Positions 44,578 to 53,040 of a DNA stretch of 64,000 nucleotides are shown here, one piece after another (position 1 is the first letter of the stretch; each line of letters begins with the position of its first letter). Made by a program: the position numbers and the translations under genes. Under the pieces are notes generated by a model. The model did not search any database. It saw nothing but the letters and a program-made list of their open reading frames with translations, and was not told where the DNA came from. Where the stretch lies: the NCBI GenBank assembly GCA_944326545.1, contig CALVEH010000004.1, positions 186,001-250,000 of the forward strand, in the 5' to 3' direction. This DNA comes from Candidatus Gastranaerophilales bacterium. GTDB lineage: Bacteria > Cyanobacteriota > Vampirovibrionia > Gastranaerophilales > Gastranaerophilaceae.

Positions 44578-45582
44578 GTGCAGAGTTTTATTATTGTTTT
44601 ATTGCTGATAATTTGTGTAGCCCTGATTGTTTGGCTTGTTTCCTTGTATTTTAAGTATCAGGAGCTTAAAAAAACTTTCAGAAATCATAAAAAAATCTTA
44701 AGAAGCGTTACTCGAACAATCAACTCTGTGCGCTACGGGAATTTGTATGAACGTGTTCCGGACGAGACTTCTTCTGTTTTACCTAATCTCTCTCAAAGCG
44801 TAAACTCTATGATTGAAGCGATTGTTGATAGAGAAGGTATGATAAAAGAATACCAAAGCGAGTTGAATAAAAAAATCAATGTTTTAACAGAAGTAGAAGA
44901 ACTCAAAGAAGATTTTGTTGCAACGCTTACGCATGATTTAAAAGTTCCGATTCTTGCCGAAAAAAATATGCTGGCATTTCTTTTAGACAATCGTTTTGGA
45001 GAACTTAACGACAGACAAAAAGAAGCCTTAGGATATTTACAAAGTTCAAACAAAGAGCTTGTTGAGCTTGTGGAAATTATTTTAGAAACATACAAACTTA
45101 ACGAAACAAAAATAGAACTCCACAAAGAAGAAAAAGACGTAAACAGTATGATTGAAGAAATCATTGAGCAAATGCGTCCGATTGCAGATACTGATTCTAT
45201 TACGATTAATTACTGGACTGAGTTCTACAATAGAGTTTCAATAGACGAGTTTTACATAAAAAGAGCGTTAAAAAACCTTATCCTAAACGCTATCTCTTTT
45301 AGCGAGCCAAGCTCAAAAATAGATGTCGCGCTATGCAATGATGACAAAAATATCTATATAAAAATCACAAACTACGGAAAAAGCATAAAACGAGAAGAAA
45401 TAGCTCACGTTTTTGATAAATACTACACTACTGCTAAAAAATTCCGTAAAGTAGGTACAGGGCTTGGGCTATACCTGTCAAACCGAATTGTTAAAGCTCA
45501 TAATGGGGAAATTATCATAGAAACTGATTCATACAATATCCCTTACACAACGTTTATGATTAAACTACCTATTTTTTTATAG
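44578..45582 (+). CDS. Sensor histidine kinase with one membrane helix
   Basis: The 334-residue kinase has a single N-terminal transmembrane helix (about 2-22), a HAMP-like and coiled region, the phosphoacceptor motif LTHDLKVPI near 120 and a HATPase domain with N box (LKNLILNAISFS) and G boxes (VGTGLGLYLS). No sensor domain outside the membrane, so it would sense a membrane or cytosolic signal. The start is GTG at 44578. No response regulator is adjacent. The stop codon TAG lies inside the first bases of the family B unit that follows (ATAGGG). Confidence 0.9.
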   Translation: MQSFIIVLLLIICVALIVWLVSLYFKYQELKKTFRNHKKILRSVTRTINSVRYGNLYERVPDETSSVLPNLSQSVNSMIEAIVDREGMIKEYQSELNKKINVLTEVEELKEDFVATLTHDLKVPILAEKNMLAFLLDNRFGELNDRQKEALGYLQSSNKELVELVEIILETYKLNETKIELHKEEKDVNSMIEEIIEQMRPIADTDSITINYWTEFYNRVSIDEFYIKRALKNLILNAISFSEPSSKIDVALCNDDKNIYIKITNYGKSIKREEIAHVFDKYYTTAKKFRKVGTGLGLYLSNRIVKAHNGEIIIETDSYNIPYTTFMIKLPIFL

Positions 45583-46195
45583 GGTTTCAATATTTTGGCG
45601 AGCTATGATAATTGAACACTTCAATTGTTGACGACAAGTTCATTCTCAACTGCTTAGGGCCGCAGGCCTTCCCACTACTAAATACATCATTTATAATTTT
45701 TATAAGGCTTCCTTATCTTGGTGAACTATGATAATTGAACATTTCAATTGTTGACTACAAGTTCATTCTCAATGTTTAGGGCCGCAGGCCTTCCCACTAC
45801 TGAATACATCATTTATAATTTTTATAAGGCTTCCTTATCTTGGCGGACTATGATAATTAAATACTTCAATTGTTGACGACAAGTTCACATTTTTTTGTTT
45901 CATAAGGCTTCAATATCTTGGCGAGCTATGATAATTGAACACTTCAATTGTTGACGACAAGTTCATTCTCAACTGCTTAGAGCCGCAGGCTTTCCCACTA
46001 CTAAATACATCATTTATAATTTTTATAAGGCTTCCATATCTTGGTGAACTATGAAAATTTCACAGCTCAATTATTGACGACAAGTCCACATTTTTTTGTT
46101 TCATAAGGCTTCCTTATCTTGGCGGACTATGATAATTAAATACTTCAATTATTGACAACAAGTCCACTTGGAGTTGTTTAGGGTGCTTTTTCATC
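45579..46195 (+). repeat. Family B tandem structured repeats (array B2, six units)
   Basis: Unit starts: 45579, 45702, 45824, 45902, 46025 and 46103, with lengths 123, 122, 78, 123, 78 and ~93. Long units carry AGGGCC-GCA-GGCCTT (45656-45670) or the compensated AGAGCC-GCA-GGCTTT (45979-45993); short ones end before that hairpin. Arms GAACT, GAGCT or GGACT pair with AGTTC or AGTCC about 35 bases later. The array lies between converging genes and holds no gene. Confidence 0.92.
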
Positions 46196-46204
46196 ATCAG
46201 CTAT

Positions 46205-47104
46205 CTATTTAGAATTTTCTTCCTGCCATTTTTGAGAAAGATCTTCGGTTATTTTTAGCCCTGTTGGTGTAGTTGCGAGACCTGCTTCAGAACTTTCTTT
46301 GAGCCTTGGTGACATCATCTCGCCTACTTGTTTCATCGCATCAACAACTTCATCTATTGGTATAACCGATTTTATACCGGCTAAAGCAAGTTCTGCGCCT
46401 GTTAGTGCATAAATTCCCAAAAACGCATTACGTTTAACACAGGGAACTTCTACCAAACCTGCTACGGGGTCACAAACGAGCCCCATAATGTTTTTTAGCG
46501 TAAGTGCCGCAGATTCTAAAATTTGCTCGTTTGTGCCGTCATAAAGCTCTGTAACAGCAGCGGCCGCCATTGCCGCAGCAACACCGCATTCACTTTGACA
46601 TCCTGCAACAGCACCTGCAAGTGCAAGTTTATTAGAAACAATTTTGCCGATAAGACCTGCTGTAATAAGGGCGTTGATTTCTTTTTCTTCATCAGCGTTG
46701 AGCTCTTGTGCTACTGCTATGATAGCTGATGGTACTATTCCGCAAGAACCTGCCGTAGGACAGGCTGCAATTTTACCCATTCTTGCGTTTTGTTCTATTG
46801 TCGCAAGCGAGTATGTTAAAACATTTTTGTGCAATTCTGAAAATAAAGACTGACCTTTTTTATACATTTCAAGAAGCTTTGCGCAATCATCTCCGCACAT
46901 TCCGCTTTGAGATTTTTCTTTTGATTTAAGCCCTGATTTTACAGCTGCTTTCATAGCGTCTAGAATGTTTTTAACCTTTGAACGCACCTCTTGTACGGAA
47001 ATTTCTGAGTCTTGAGATTCTAAAATCTGACAGATTTCGTAAAGCTTTTTATTCTTTGTTTTAGTGTCTTCTAATATGTCTGCAAAGTTTTTTTGTTTTA
47101 TCAT
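46205..47104 (-). CDS. sdaAA: L-serine dehydratase, iron-sulfur dependent, alpha subunit
   Basis: This enzyme deaminates serine to pyruvate and ammonia using a [4Fe-4S] cluster. The 299-residue alpha subunit has the cluster cysteines in CPTAGSCGIVPS, CQSECG and CDPVAGLVEVPC. Its ATG overlaps the stop of the beta-subunit gene (ATGA), so synthesis is coupled. The arrangement of separate beta and alpha subunits is that found in Firmicutes-type enzymes. Array B2 begins about ten bases beyond its stop. Confidence 0.95.
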   Translation of the reverse strand: MIKQKNFADILEDTKTKNKKLYEICQILESQDSEISVQEVRSKVKNILDAMKAAVKSGLKSKEKSQSGMCGDDCAKLLEMYKKGQSLFSELHKNVLTYSLATIEQNARMGKIAACPTAGSCGIVPSAIIAVAQELNADEEKEINALITAGLIGKIVSNKLALAGAVAGCQSECGVAAAMAAAAVTELYDGTNEQILESAALTLKNIMGLVCDPVAGLVEVPCVKRNAFLGIYALTGAELALAGIKSVIPIDEVVDAMKQVGEMMSPRLKESSEAGLATTPTGLKITEDLSQKWQEENSK

Positions 47105-47778
47105 TTTTTCAACACTTCTACATTTCTTATTAAATATACTTCGTCAATTTTTTTAAGTTCGTTTATTATGTAATCTGAAATTTGACCATCGACGCAAATA
47201 CCCATAGAGGCTTCTTGTCCTTTTGCGTTTCTGTCGCAGTGCATTGTTGCAATATTGATGTTTTGTCCTTGCAAAAGGGCTGTTACGCGGTATATCATAC
47301 CGGGTTTATCTTTGTATATCAAAACGAGTGTGTCATAATCACCGTTGATGTTGAATTTGTAGCCGTTTATTTTTGTTATTGCTACCTCGCCTGCACCTAC
47401 GGAAATTCCGCTAATTTCCATCCGTTTTATGTTTTTATTTTCAAGAATTATATCAACAGCGTTTGGGTGTTTGTTATAATCCTCTGCGTATTCAAATTTA
47501 TATTCTATGTTGAGTTTTTCTGCATCTAAGTAGGCTTTTTTTATTCTTTCGTTATCTACGTCATAGCCCAAAACGCCGCCTAATAGTCCTTTATCCGTGC
47601 CGTGGCCTTTGCCTGTTTTGGCAAAAGAGTTGTAGAGTTTAAAGGTTACTTTATCAGGTTTTTCTCCAAATATTTTGCCTGCAAGATAACCTATACGGAC
47701 AGCCCCTGCCGTGTGTGAGCTTGATGGGCCAATTATTATCGGGCCTATTACGTCAAATAATGTTTTGGCTTTTTCCAT
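47101..47778 (-). CDS. sdaAB: L-serine dehydratase, beta subunit
   Basis: The 225-residue subunit starts with the characteristic FDVIGPIIIGPSSSHTAGAV, which binds substrate, and ends with an ACT domain (TLVLIYKDKPGMIYRVTALL), the regulatory module found on many of these beta subunits. Together with the alpha subunit it forms the complete enzyme. The promoter is not clear; a 243-base gap separates it from the divergent transporter gene. Confidence 0.95.
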   Translation of the reverse strand: MEKAKTLFDVIGPIIIGPSSSHTAGAVRIGYLAGKIFGEKPDKVTFKLYNSFAKTGKGHGTDKGLLGGVLGYDVDNERIKKAYLDAEKLNIEYKFEYAEDYNKHPNAVDIILENKNIKRMEISGISVGAGEVAITKINGYKFNINGDYDTLVLIYKDKPGMIYRVTALLQGQNINIATMHCDRNAKGQEASMGICVDGQISDYIINELKKIDEVYLIRNVEVLKK

Positions 47779-47956
47779 AGTTTGTTCAAAACCTTTTTAA
47801 TAATGTATTTTATTGCGTCACTGTTATTATAATAATTTATTTAGGATTCAACAATACTAAATTTTATTGGAGAATAACGCAAAAAATAAAACTTTATTTC
47901 AAGGCTTTTTATATGGCGTTAAGCTCATTTGTGTGGACGAAATAACAAAATTTCTT

Positions 47957-47985
47957 TTGATTTTATTGCTTTTTCTTAATATAAT
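47957..47985 (+). promoter_or_regulatory. Promoter of the MFS transporter gene
   Basis: TTGATT, 17 bases, TATAAT; the start codon lies 37 bases further. Confidence 0.65.
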
Positions 47986-48021
47986 GAGTAAGCATCTATA
48001 ATTTGTTAAAGGAAAAATATT

Positions 48022-49425
48022 ATGGCAGAGGAAAATTTGGCGGGAGTAAATTTAGGGTTAAGAAAATTGACCACTATGCAATTATTGAATTTTTGCTTAG
48101 GATTTTTTGGGCTTCAATTTGCTTGGCAGATGAGAATAATTTTATCAGGCCCTGTAACGGAAGGTCTTGGTGCTTCTCCGTTTATATTTGGTTTGATATG
48201 GTTGGCAGGCCCTGTTACAGGTATGCTCGTTCAGCCTATAATCGGCGCTTTGAGTGATAATACTCATACTGTTTTTGGCAGAAGACGCCCTTATTTGATG
48301 ATTGGTGCAATATTGGCGGCTATCGCTTTGTGGGCGTTTCCTAATTCTGAAGCTATTGCTCAGTTTTTTGCAAACAAATTACATTTTTCTTTACCTGCGT
48401 TTGGCGGTTTGCTCGTTGCTGCGATTATGATATGGATTATCGATGCGTGTGTTAACGCTGCACAAGGCCCATATAGAGCTTTGATTCCCGACAATATTGT
48501 TCCTGAACAACATTCTATTGCTAACTCTTATTTGAGCTTTGCAATTGGTTTGGGTTCTGTAATTGCAGCAGGTACAGCTCCGTTTTTAAATTGGGCTTTT
48601 GGTTACCAAATGTCTGTTGAAGCTCAATTTATTATGGCTGCTCTTGCTTTTTCTTTGGGTATGACTTGGACTTGTGTAACTTTTGCAGAACGTCGCAGCG
48701 AAAAGTCTGAAACAGAAAGCTCTGAAAAAGAAGAAAAACCGTCTTTTGTTGATAACTTTAAGACTTTTCTTCAATCTTCGCCAGAAGTTTATAAAATATG
48801 CATGATGCAATTTTTCACTTGGATTGGTGTTATGTGTATGTTCATTTTCTTTACACAGTTTGCAATCCATACAGTGTTTAACGTACCTGATTTAACAAGT
48901 GTTTCTGACGCTATAAAACTTCAATATGCAGACGCTACAGCAGATGCAACAAACTTTTCTTCAATATGTTTTGCAGTGTTGAACCTTGTTTGTTTCTTGG
49001 TTTCTATACCAATTGGGTTGTTATCAACAAGATTCGGCAACAAAAAAGTTCACATGATTTCTTTGTTAACAATGACATTGGCATATATTTTGATGGCATT
49101 AACTTCTAACGCAAAAGCAATAATGTTGTTGATGGGTGTTGCTGGTATTGGTTGGGCAAGTATTTTGGCTTTGCCTTTTGCTATGTTATCAGAATATATT
49201 AAAAAAGGTTCAGAAGGTGCTGTTATGGGTATATTTAACATATTCATTGCAGGGCCTCAGATACTTGTTTGTACGGTTGTTGCTTGGTTTATCTCAAAAT
49301 GTGCAATAAGCCTCGGTAACGGTCTTATGAACTATCATTGGGAATATTCTTTCTTCATAGGTGCGATAGTATTATTTATTGCGTCGGCTATCACTTATAT
49401 GATTAAAGAAAAAAACGTTGAATAA
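48022..49425 (+). CDS. MFS sugar transporter, SLC45/sucrose-type
   Basis: The 467-residue protein has about twelve transmembrane helices. The motif between helices 2 and 3 (GALSDNTHTVFGRRRPYLMI) and the N-terminal FGLQFAWQMRIILSGPVTEG are typical of the SLC45-like branch of the major facilitator superfamily, proton-coupled sugar (sucrose or other disaccharide) carriers. The central loop is Glu/Lys/Ser-rich. AAAGGAAA precedes the ATG. With the ROK glucokinase and glgA it suggests sugar uptake and storage. The substrate is not known. Confidence 0.88.
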   Translation: MAEENLAGVNLGLRKLTTMQLLNFCLGFFGLQFAWQMRIILSGPVTEGLGASPFIFGLIWLAGPVTGMLVQPIIGALSDNTHTVFGRRRPYLMIGAILAAIALWAFPNSEAIAQFFANKLHFSLPAFGGLLVAAIMIWIIDACVNAAQGPYRALIPDNIVPEQHSIANSYLSFAIGLGSVIAAGTAPFLNWAFGYQMSVEAQFIMAALAFSLGMTWTCVTFAERRSEKSETESSEKEEKPSFVDNFKTFLQSSPEVYKICMMQFFTWIGVMCMFIFFTQFAIHTVFNVPDLTSVSDAIKLQYADATADATNFSSICFAVLNLVCFLVSIPIGLLSTRFGNKKVHMISLLTMTLAYILMALTSNAKAIMLLMGVAGIGWASILALPFAMLSEYIKKGSEGAVMGIFNIFIAGPQILVCTVVAWFISKCAISLGNGLMNYHWEYSFFIGAIVLFIASAITYMIKEKNVE

Positions 49426-49456
49426 ATACATTATGATTTATATAATGCAAAGGTAA

Positions 49457-49490
49457 CAAAACCCCTAAATCTTTTGGTTTAGGGGTTTTA
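49457..49490 (+). terminator. Intrinsic terminator of the transporter gene
   Basis: AAAACCCCTAAA pairs with TTTAGGGGTTTT around TCTTTTGG; the first family B unit starts at its last base. Confidence 0.88.
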
Positions 49491-49669
49491 TATGGCTTCA
49501 ATATCTTGGCGGACTATGATAATTAAACACTAACTCATATATGACAAGTTCAATCTTGATTGTTTTATATGGCTTCAATATCTCGGCGGACTATGCCAAT
49601 TTGACACCTAATCTGTGGGCGACAAGTCCACTCACAACTGTTTAGGGGCACAGCCCCTTCCACTAAGGA
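49490..49669 (+). repeat. Family B repeats (array B3, two units)
   Basis: Units start at 49490 (77 bases, short type) and 49567. The second has AGGGGC-ACA-GCCCCT and is then cut after ~102 bases where family C starts. Arms GGACT with AGTTC (wobble) and GGACT with AGTCC. Confidence 0.88.
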
Positions 49670-49878
49670 CGTCATTCTGAGGGAGTGTAACGACCGAAGA
49701 ATCGCAATGATTATTGCATTACACAAAACTGTCATTCTGAGGGAGTGCAACGTACCCTCACGGGTATCCTGATATGTACGGCTCGTAAACTCGCCTACAT
49801 CTCAAGCAAGAATCTCACAATTTTAAAAGTATCACGCCAAGCCTGTGCGATGTTTCGGCAAAGCCTCAACATGACGAG
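49670..49878 (+). repeat. Family C repeat with internal insertion
   Basis: Two GTCATTCTGAGGGAGTG units and a closing CTCAACATGACG. In the second unit the word GCAACG|...|AAGAATC, contiguous in the 16500 copy apart from ACCG, is split by ~57 bases (about 49754-49810) that include TACCC-TCAC-GGGTA. Confidence 0.7.
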
Positions 49879-49888
49879 TTTATTTTTT

Positions 49889-50115
49889 ATATCTCTATAC
49901 AGCACGCAAAAACTTTGTTTTTGACTTAGCTTCCCTCTATTCAAAACGTGACATTTGGTCACCTTTTGAACAGAGTTCTTGGCTTCGCCTCAACATGACG
50001 AAAATTTCTATACAGCACGCAAAAACTTCGTTTTTGATTTAGCTTCCCTCTATTCAAAACGTGACATTTAGTCACCTTTTGAACAGAGTTCTTTGCAATG
50101 CCTCAACAAGACGAT
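49889..50115 (+). repeat. Tandem duplication of ~110-base hairpin unit
   Basis: Two consecutive copies of CTATACAGCACGCAAAAAC...CTCAACA(T/A)GACGA. Each has CAAAAAC-TTT/TTC-GTTTTTG and GTGAC-ATTTG/A-GTCAC inside TTCAAAA/TTTTGAA arms. Copies differ at a few sites. No gene is seen in 49426-50219. Confidence 0.75.
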
Positions 50116-50167
50116 GGTTCTATATTAGTTTTTGTAAATATAATTTAATAATCTAACAAAAAAAATA

Positions 50168-50205
50168 ATGCAGGCATGTTATACTTTATGCCTGCACTAT
50201 TTTTT
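50168..50205 (+). promoter_or_regulatory. Hairpin over the -10 box of the 143-residue gene
   Basis: TGCAGGCAT (50168-50176) and ATGCCTGCA (50187-50195) enclose TATACT (50179-50184), and a T-rich run follows. It can be an operator around a -10 box, or a terminator. Confidence 0.5.
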
Positions 50206-50219
50206 GAGAGGAATATAAA

Positions 50220-50651
50220 ATGCAAATATTAAAACTTATGCACAAGCCGACATTAGTTAATGTAACAAAACTTGCAAGAGAAAATTGCAGAAAAGCTTAT
50301 GGTGATGATTATGCTTGTCTTATGTTAGAAGCTGTAAGAAACGTAACTCCTGAAGCTAAGAAAAAACCGACAAGTTTGTTACAACGTATCATTAACAAAT
50401 TTCGTCCTACTAAAGAATTAACTTTTAATGTATCAAGCAACGAAAATAAAGACTTTTTTGTTAATTCCAATCTTAAAATAGGCAGCTACAATTTTGTAAG
50501 CGAGCCAAAACCGTTCAACATTGCAGAAACATTGAATACTGTTAAAGGCTACAAAGCAGCAATGGAAAACGCAAAAGATGATGTCTTGCAACAGCTTGGT
50601 GATTTTAACAAAATGCGTAGAGATTTTAACCGCGCTATGTTTAGAAACTAA
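50220..50651 (+). CDS. Hypothetical 143-residue protein
   Basis: No recognised family. The product is soluble, basic and mostly helical, with one cysteine pair near the start (ENCRKAYGDDYACLMLEAVR). It ends in a helix with many charged residues (NKMRRDFNRAMFRN). A very good GAGAGGAA ribosome binding site lies before the ATG, and a palindrome overlaps the probable -10 box, so expression may be controlled. It follows a ~800-base repeat block. Nothing points to a function. Confidence 0.55.
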   Translation: MQILKLMHKPTLVNVTKLARENCRKAYGDDYACLMLEAVRNVTPEAKKKPTSLLQRIINKFRPTKELTFNVSSNENKDFFVNSNLKIGSYNFVSEPKPFNIAETLNTVKGYKAAMENAKDDVLQQLGDFNKMRRDFNRAMFRN

Positions 50652-50752
50652 AGTCAGAAACAACGATTTTCTTTTAATTTCACCGTTTTAATTTATTTTT
50701 GCTCGTGATATGATTATTTCGTTATCACTAGAATTAGAACGGGGATTGAGAA

Positions 50753-51712
50753 ATGTTTGAAAAATTCAGAATAGGCGTGGATATAGGCGGAACAAACGTA
50801 AAAGTTGCTCTTGTTAATAAGGATGGAGAAATCTCTCATCCAAAGACAGTTCCTACCCGTGCCGAAATGGGCTATGAATATACAATAAGCAACATTACCC
50901 AATGCATAAAAGATTTGATGAAAGAAGCCGAAATAACAACAAATGATATTGAAGGCATCGGGTTTGGCTTCCCCGGACAAATCGACTGCGATAACGGTAT
51001 TGTAAGAATTTTGCCAAACATTCCGGGTTGGATTGATGTTCCTATTGCAGAAATTATGCAAAAAGAATTCAATGTCCCCGTAAAAGTAGATAACGATGTG
51101 CGTTGTATGGCTTTGGCTGAATTGAACTACGGTGCAGGCGCAGGATGCAAAAACCTTATTTGTATCACTGTTGGTACAGGTATTGGTTCAGGTCTTGTAA
51201 TAAACGGCAAACTTGTACGTGGTGCAAGCAATGCTGCAGGTGAAATCGGCCATATTAAAATGGAAATGCATAACGGTCTTTTATGCGGTTGCGGTGACAC
51301 AGGCTGTTTTGAAGCTTATGTTTCAGGCCCTTCTATCGTTGCTATGGCAAAAGATTATGTTAAAGGCGGAAAAAGTGCCAAGTTTAGAGAAATTGCCGGC
51401 TCTACTTCTGCAATAACACCTGCTATTGTATGCCAAGCAGCTCAACAAGGCGATGTTGTAGCTAAAAAGATTTTTGAAAGAATGGGCGAGTACCTTGGTA
51501 TCGGTTTATCAAGTGTTGTAAACCTTTTGAACCCTGAAAGAATTGTAATAGGCGGCGGTGTTGCTGATGCAGGAGACATTCTTTTTGAACCATTGAAAAA
51601 GACTCTTAAAGACAGAGCAATGCCTATCCAAGGCGCTGCGGTTGAGGTTGTTCCAGCCGAACTCGGTAATACTGCAGGGTTAATCGGAGCAAGCCTTTTA
51701 ATTGACAACTAA
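50753..51712 (+). CDS. glcK: ROK-family glucokinase
   Basis: This 319-residue enzyme would phosphorylate glucose with ATP. It has the phosphate loop GVDIGGTNVKVALV, the substrate region AGEIGHIKME and the ROK zinc site CGCGDTGCFEAYVSG. No helix-turn-helix domain precedes it, so it is an enzyme and not a NagC-type regulator. The C-terminal ATP-binding part (NPERIVIGGGVADAG) is intact. ATG start with GGGG-A-TTGAG upstream. Works with the MFS transporter and glgA in sugar use; the exact hexose is inferred. Confidence 0.92.
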   Translation: MFEKFRIGVDIGGTNVKVALVNKDGEISHPKTVPTRAEMGYEYTISNITQCIKDLMKEAEITTNDIEGIGFGFPGQIDCDNGIVRILPNIPGWIDVPIAEIMQKEFNVPVKVDNDVRCMALAELNYGAGAGCKNLICITVGTGIGSGLVINGKLVRGASNAAGEIGHIKMEMHNGLLCGCGDTGCFEAYVSGPSIVAMAKDYVKGGKSAKFREIAGSTSAITPAIVCQAAQQGDVVAKKIFERMGEYLGIGLSSVVNLLNPERIVIGGGVADAGDILFEPLKKTLKDRAMPIQGAAVEVVPAELGNTAGLIGASLLIDN

Positions 51713-51721
51713 TTTTTGAAC

Positions 51722-51832
51722 AACACGTTGAAAAGGTGAGTCTTTGAGCTTCGAAGGCTCGAAGCAAGGACTCCGTTCAGGGTTGACTAAACGTCAAGCC
51801 TTAATGGATGGGAAGACGACACTAGATTAGAC
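51722..51832 (+). repeat. Family A repeat (copy A5), partial
   Basis: Only the right half is present: GTTGAAAAGGTGAGTC, GCTTCGA-AGGC-TCGAAGC, an inserted stretch around 51767-51810, and the end GACGACACTAGATTAGAC. It begins ~10 bases after the glucokinase stop. Confidence 0.8.
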
Positions 51833-51840
51833 GAAAATAA

Positions 51841-51877
51841 AAAAGAGAGCCTGATTATTAATCAGACTCTTTTTTTA
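51841..51877 (+). terminator. Intrinsic terminator of the glucokinase gene
   Basis: AGAG(C)CTGATT pairs with AATCAG(A)CTCT around ATT, then T7. It is placed beyond repeat A5. Confidence 0.8.
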
Positions 51878-51884
51878 TGAAAAA

Positions 51885-51916
51885 TAAAGTTTAATTAAGA
51901 ATTATGCCGCCGATGA
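51885..51916 (+). promoter_or_regulatory. Possible sigma-28-type promoter of fliP
   Basis: TAAAGTTT (51885-51892) and GCCGATGA (51909-51916) match the -35 and -10 words of flagellar sigma-28 promoters, but the gap is 16 bases instead of the usual 11. A sigma-70 TTGACG follows at 51920. Weak support. Confidence 0.3.
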
Positions 51917-51968
51917 TTTTGACGCTAAAATATAATTATATATTGTTTGAGTATTAATTTGGGGAATT

Positions 51969-52730
51969 ATGAGAAGTTTACGTAATTTTGTAAAAGTTTT
52001 AACCGCAATGCTTATGGTGTTTTGCACTAACAGTGCGGTACATGCGGCAGTGGCTTTCCCTACAATTACTGTTGGGATGACAAATGCCAATACACCGCAA
52101 GAGTTTACACAAGGTGTGCAAATTCTTATATTACTGACAATTTTGACATTAGCACCGAGTATTTTTATTATGTGTACGGCATTTATAAGAATAATCATCG
52201 TGCTGGCGTTGACACGTCAGGCAATAGGTACAACAACTTTGCCTCCTAATCAGGTACTGGCAGGTTTGGCGTTGTTGTTGACATTTTTTGTAATGGCACC
52301 TACGTTTAATAAAATTAACGAGACGGCAATACAGCCTTATATGAATAACCAAATCACTCAACAGGTTGCTTTAGACAAAGCTATTAAGCCGTTGAGAGAG
52401 TTTATGATTCAGCATACGGAAGAAAAAGAGCTCGGCTTGTTTTTGAGTATGGCAAAAATTGAAAAACCGAAAAATTGGCAGGATGTTCCGACTTATACTT
52501 TGATTCCTGCATTTGTTCTGACAGAGCTTAAGACTTCTTTTAAAATAGGGTTTGTAATCTTCTTGCCGTTTTTGGTTATAGATATAGTTGTTGCAAGTAT
52601 TCTCGTCTCGATGGGGATGTTGTTCTTGCCTCCGACTACTGTTGCAATGCCGTTTAAGCTGATACTTTTTGTAATGATTGATGGCTGGTATCTTGTTACC
52701 AAAACACTTTTGGAAGGGTTTGTTACGTAA
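51969..52730 (+). CDS. fliP: Flagellar export gate protein FliP
   Basis: FliP forms, with FliQ and FliR, the export gate in the flagellar basal body. The 253-residue chain starts with a signal peptide (AMLMVFCTNSAVHA), followed by four transmembrane helices, with TLAPSIFIMCTAFIRIIIVL and SFKIGFVIFLPFLVIDIVVAS matching FliP/SctR family signatures. ATG with GGGG upstream. First gene of a compact fliP-fliQ-fliR-flhB operon; flhA is not in the window. Confidence 0.96.
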   Translation: MRSLRNFVKVLTAMLMVFCTNSAVHAAVAFPTITVGMTNANTPQEFTQGVQILILLTILTLAPSIFIMCTAFIRIIIVLALTRQAIGTTTLPPNQVLAGLALLLTFFVMAPTFNKINETAIQPYMNNQITQQVALDKAIKPLREFMIQHTEEKELGLFLSMAKIEKPKNWQDVPTYTLIPAFVLTELKTSFKIGFVIFLPFLVIDIVVASILVSMGMLFLPPTTVAMPFKLILFVMIDGWYLVTKTLLEGFVT

Positions 52731-52749
52731 TTAATAAGGATTTTTATAA

Positions 52750-53019
52750 ATGGAAGACGCAGTCTTTTTAACATTAACGCAGAATGTATTAATACTTATT
52801 TTGATTTTATCTACACCCGTACTTGTTATCAGTATGGTTGTGGGGTTACTTATAAGTATTTTTCAGGCAGTTACACAGATACAAGAATCTACTTTGACCT
52901 TTGTGCCAAAGATTATTGCAGGGATTCTTACGCTGATAATACTTTTGCCTTGGATGTTGAATATGTTTGTTTCAAGAACAACAGAGATGTTTGATTATAT
53001 TCAAACAATGATAAAGTAG
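52750..53019 (+). CDS. fliQ: Flagellar export protein FliQ
   Basis: An 89-residue protein with two transmembrane helices in hairpin form and the typical VGLLISIFQAVTQIQESTLT and FVPKIIAGI segment. It forms part of the FliPQR export gate. It starts 19 bases after fliP with AAGGA upstream and ends 21 bases before fliR. Confidence 0.96.
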   Translation: MEDAVFLTLTQNVLILILILSTPVLVISMVVGLLISIFQAVTQIQESTLTFVPKIIAGILTLIILLPWMLNMFVSRTTEMFDYIQTMIK

Positions 53020-53040
53020 GAAAAACGGGAGAAGATAATT

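Noticed and set aside
45579-46195. CRISPR array
   Set aside because: Units are 76-127 bases and similar along their whole length; there are no short identical repeats separated by unique spacers and no cas genes.
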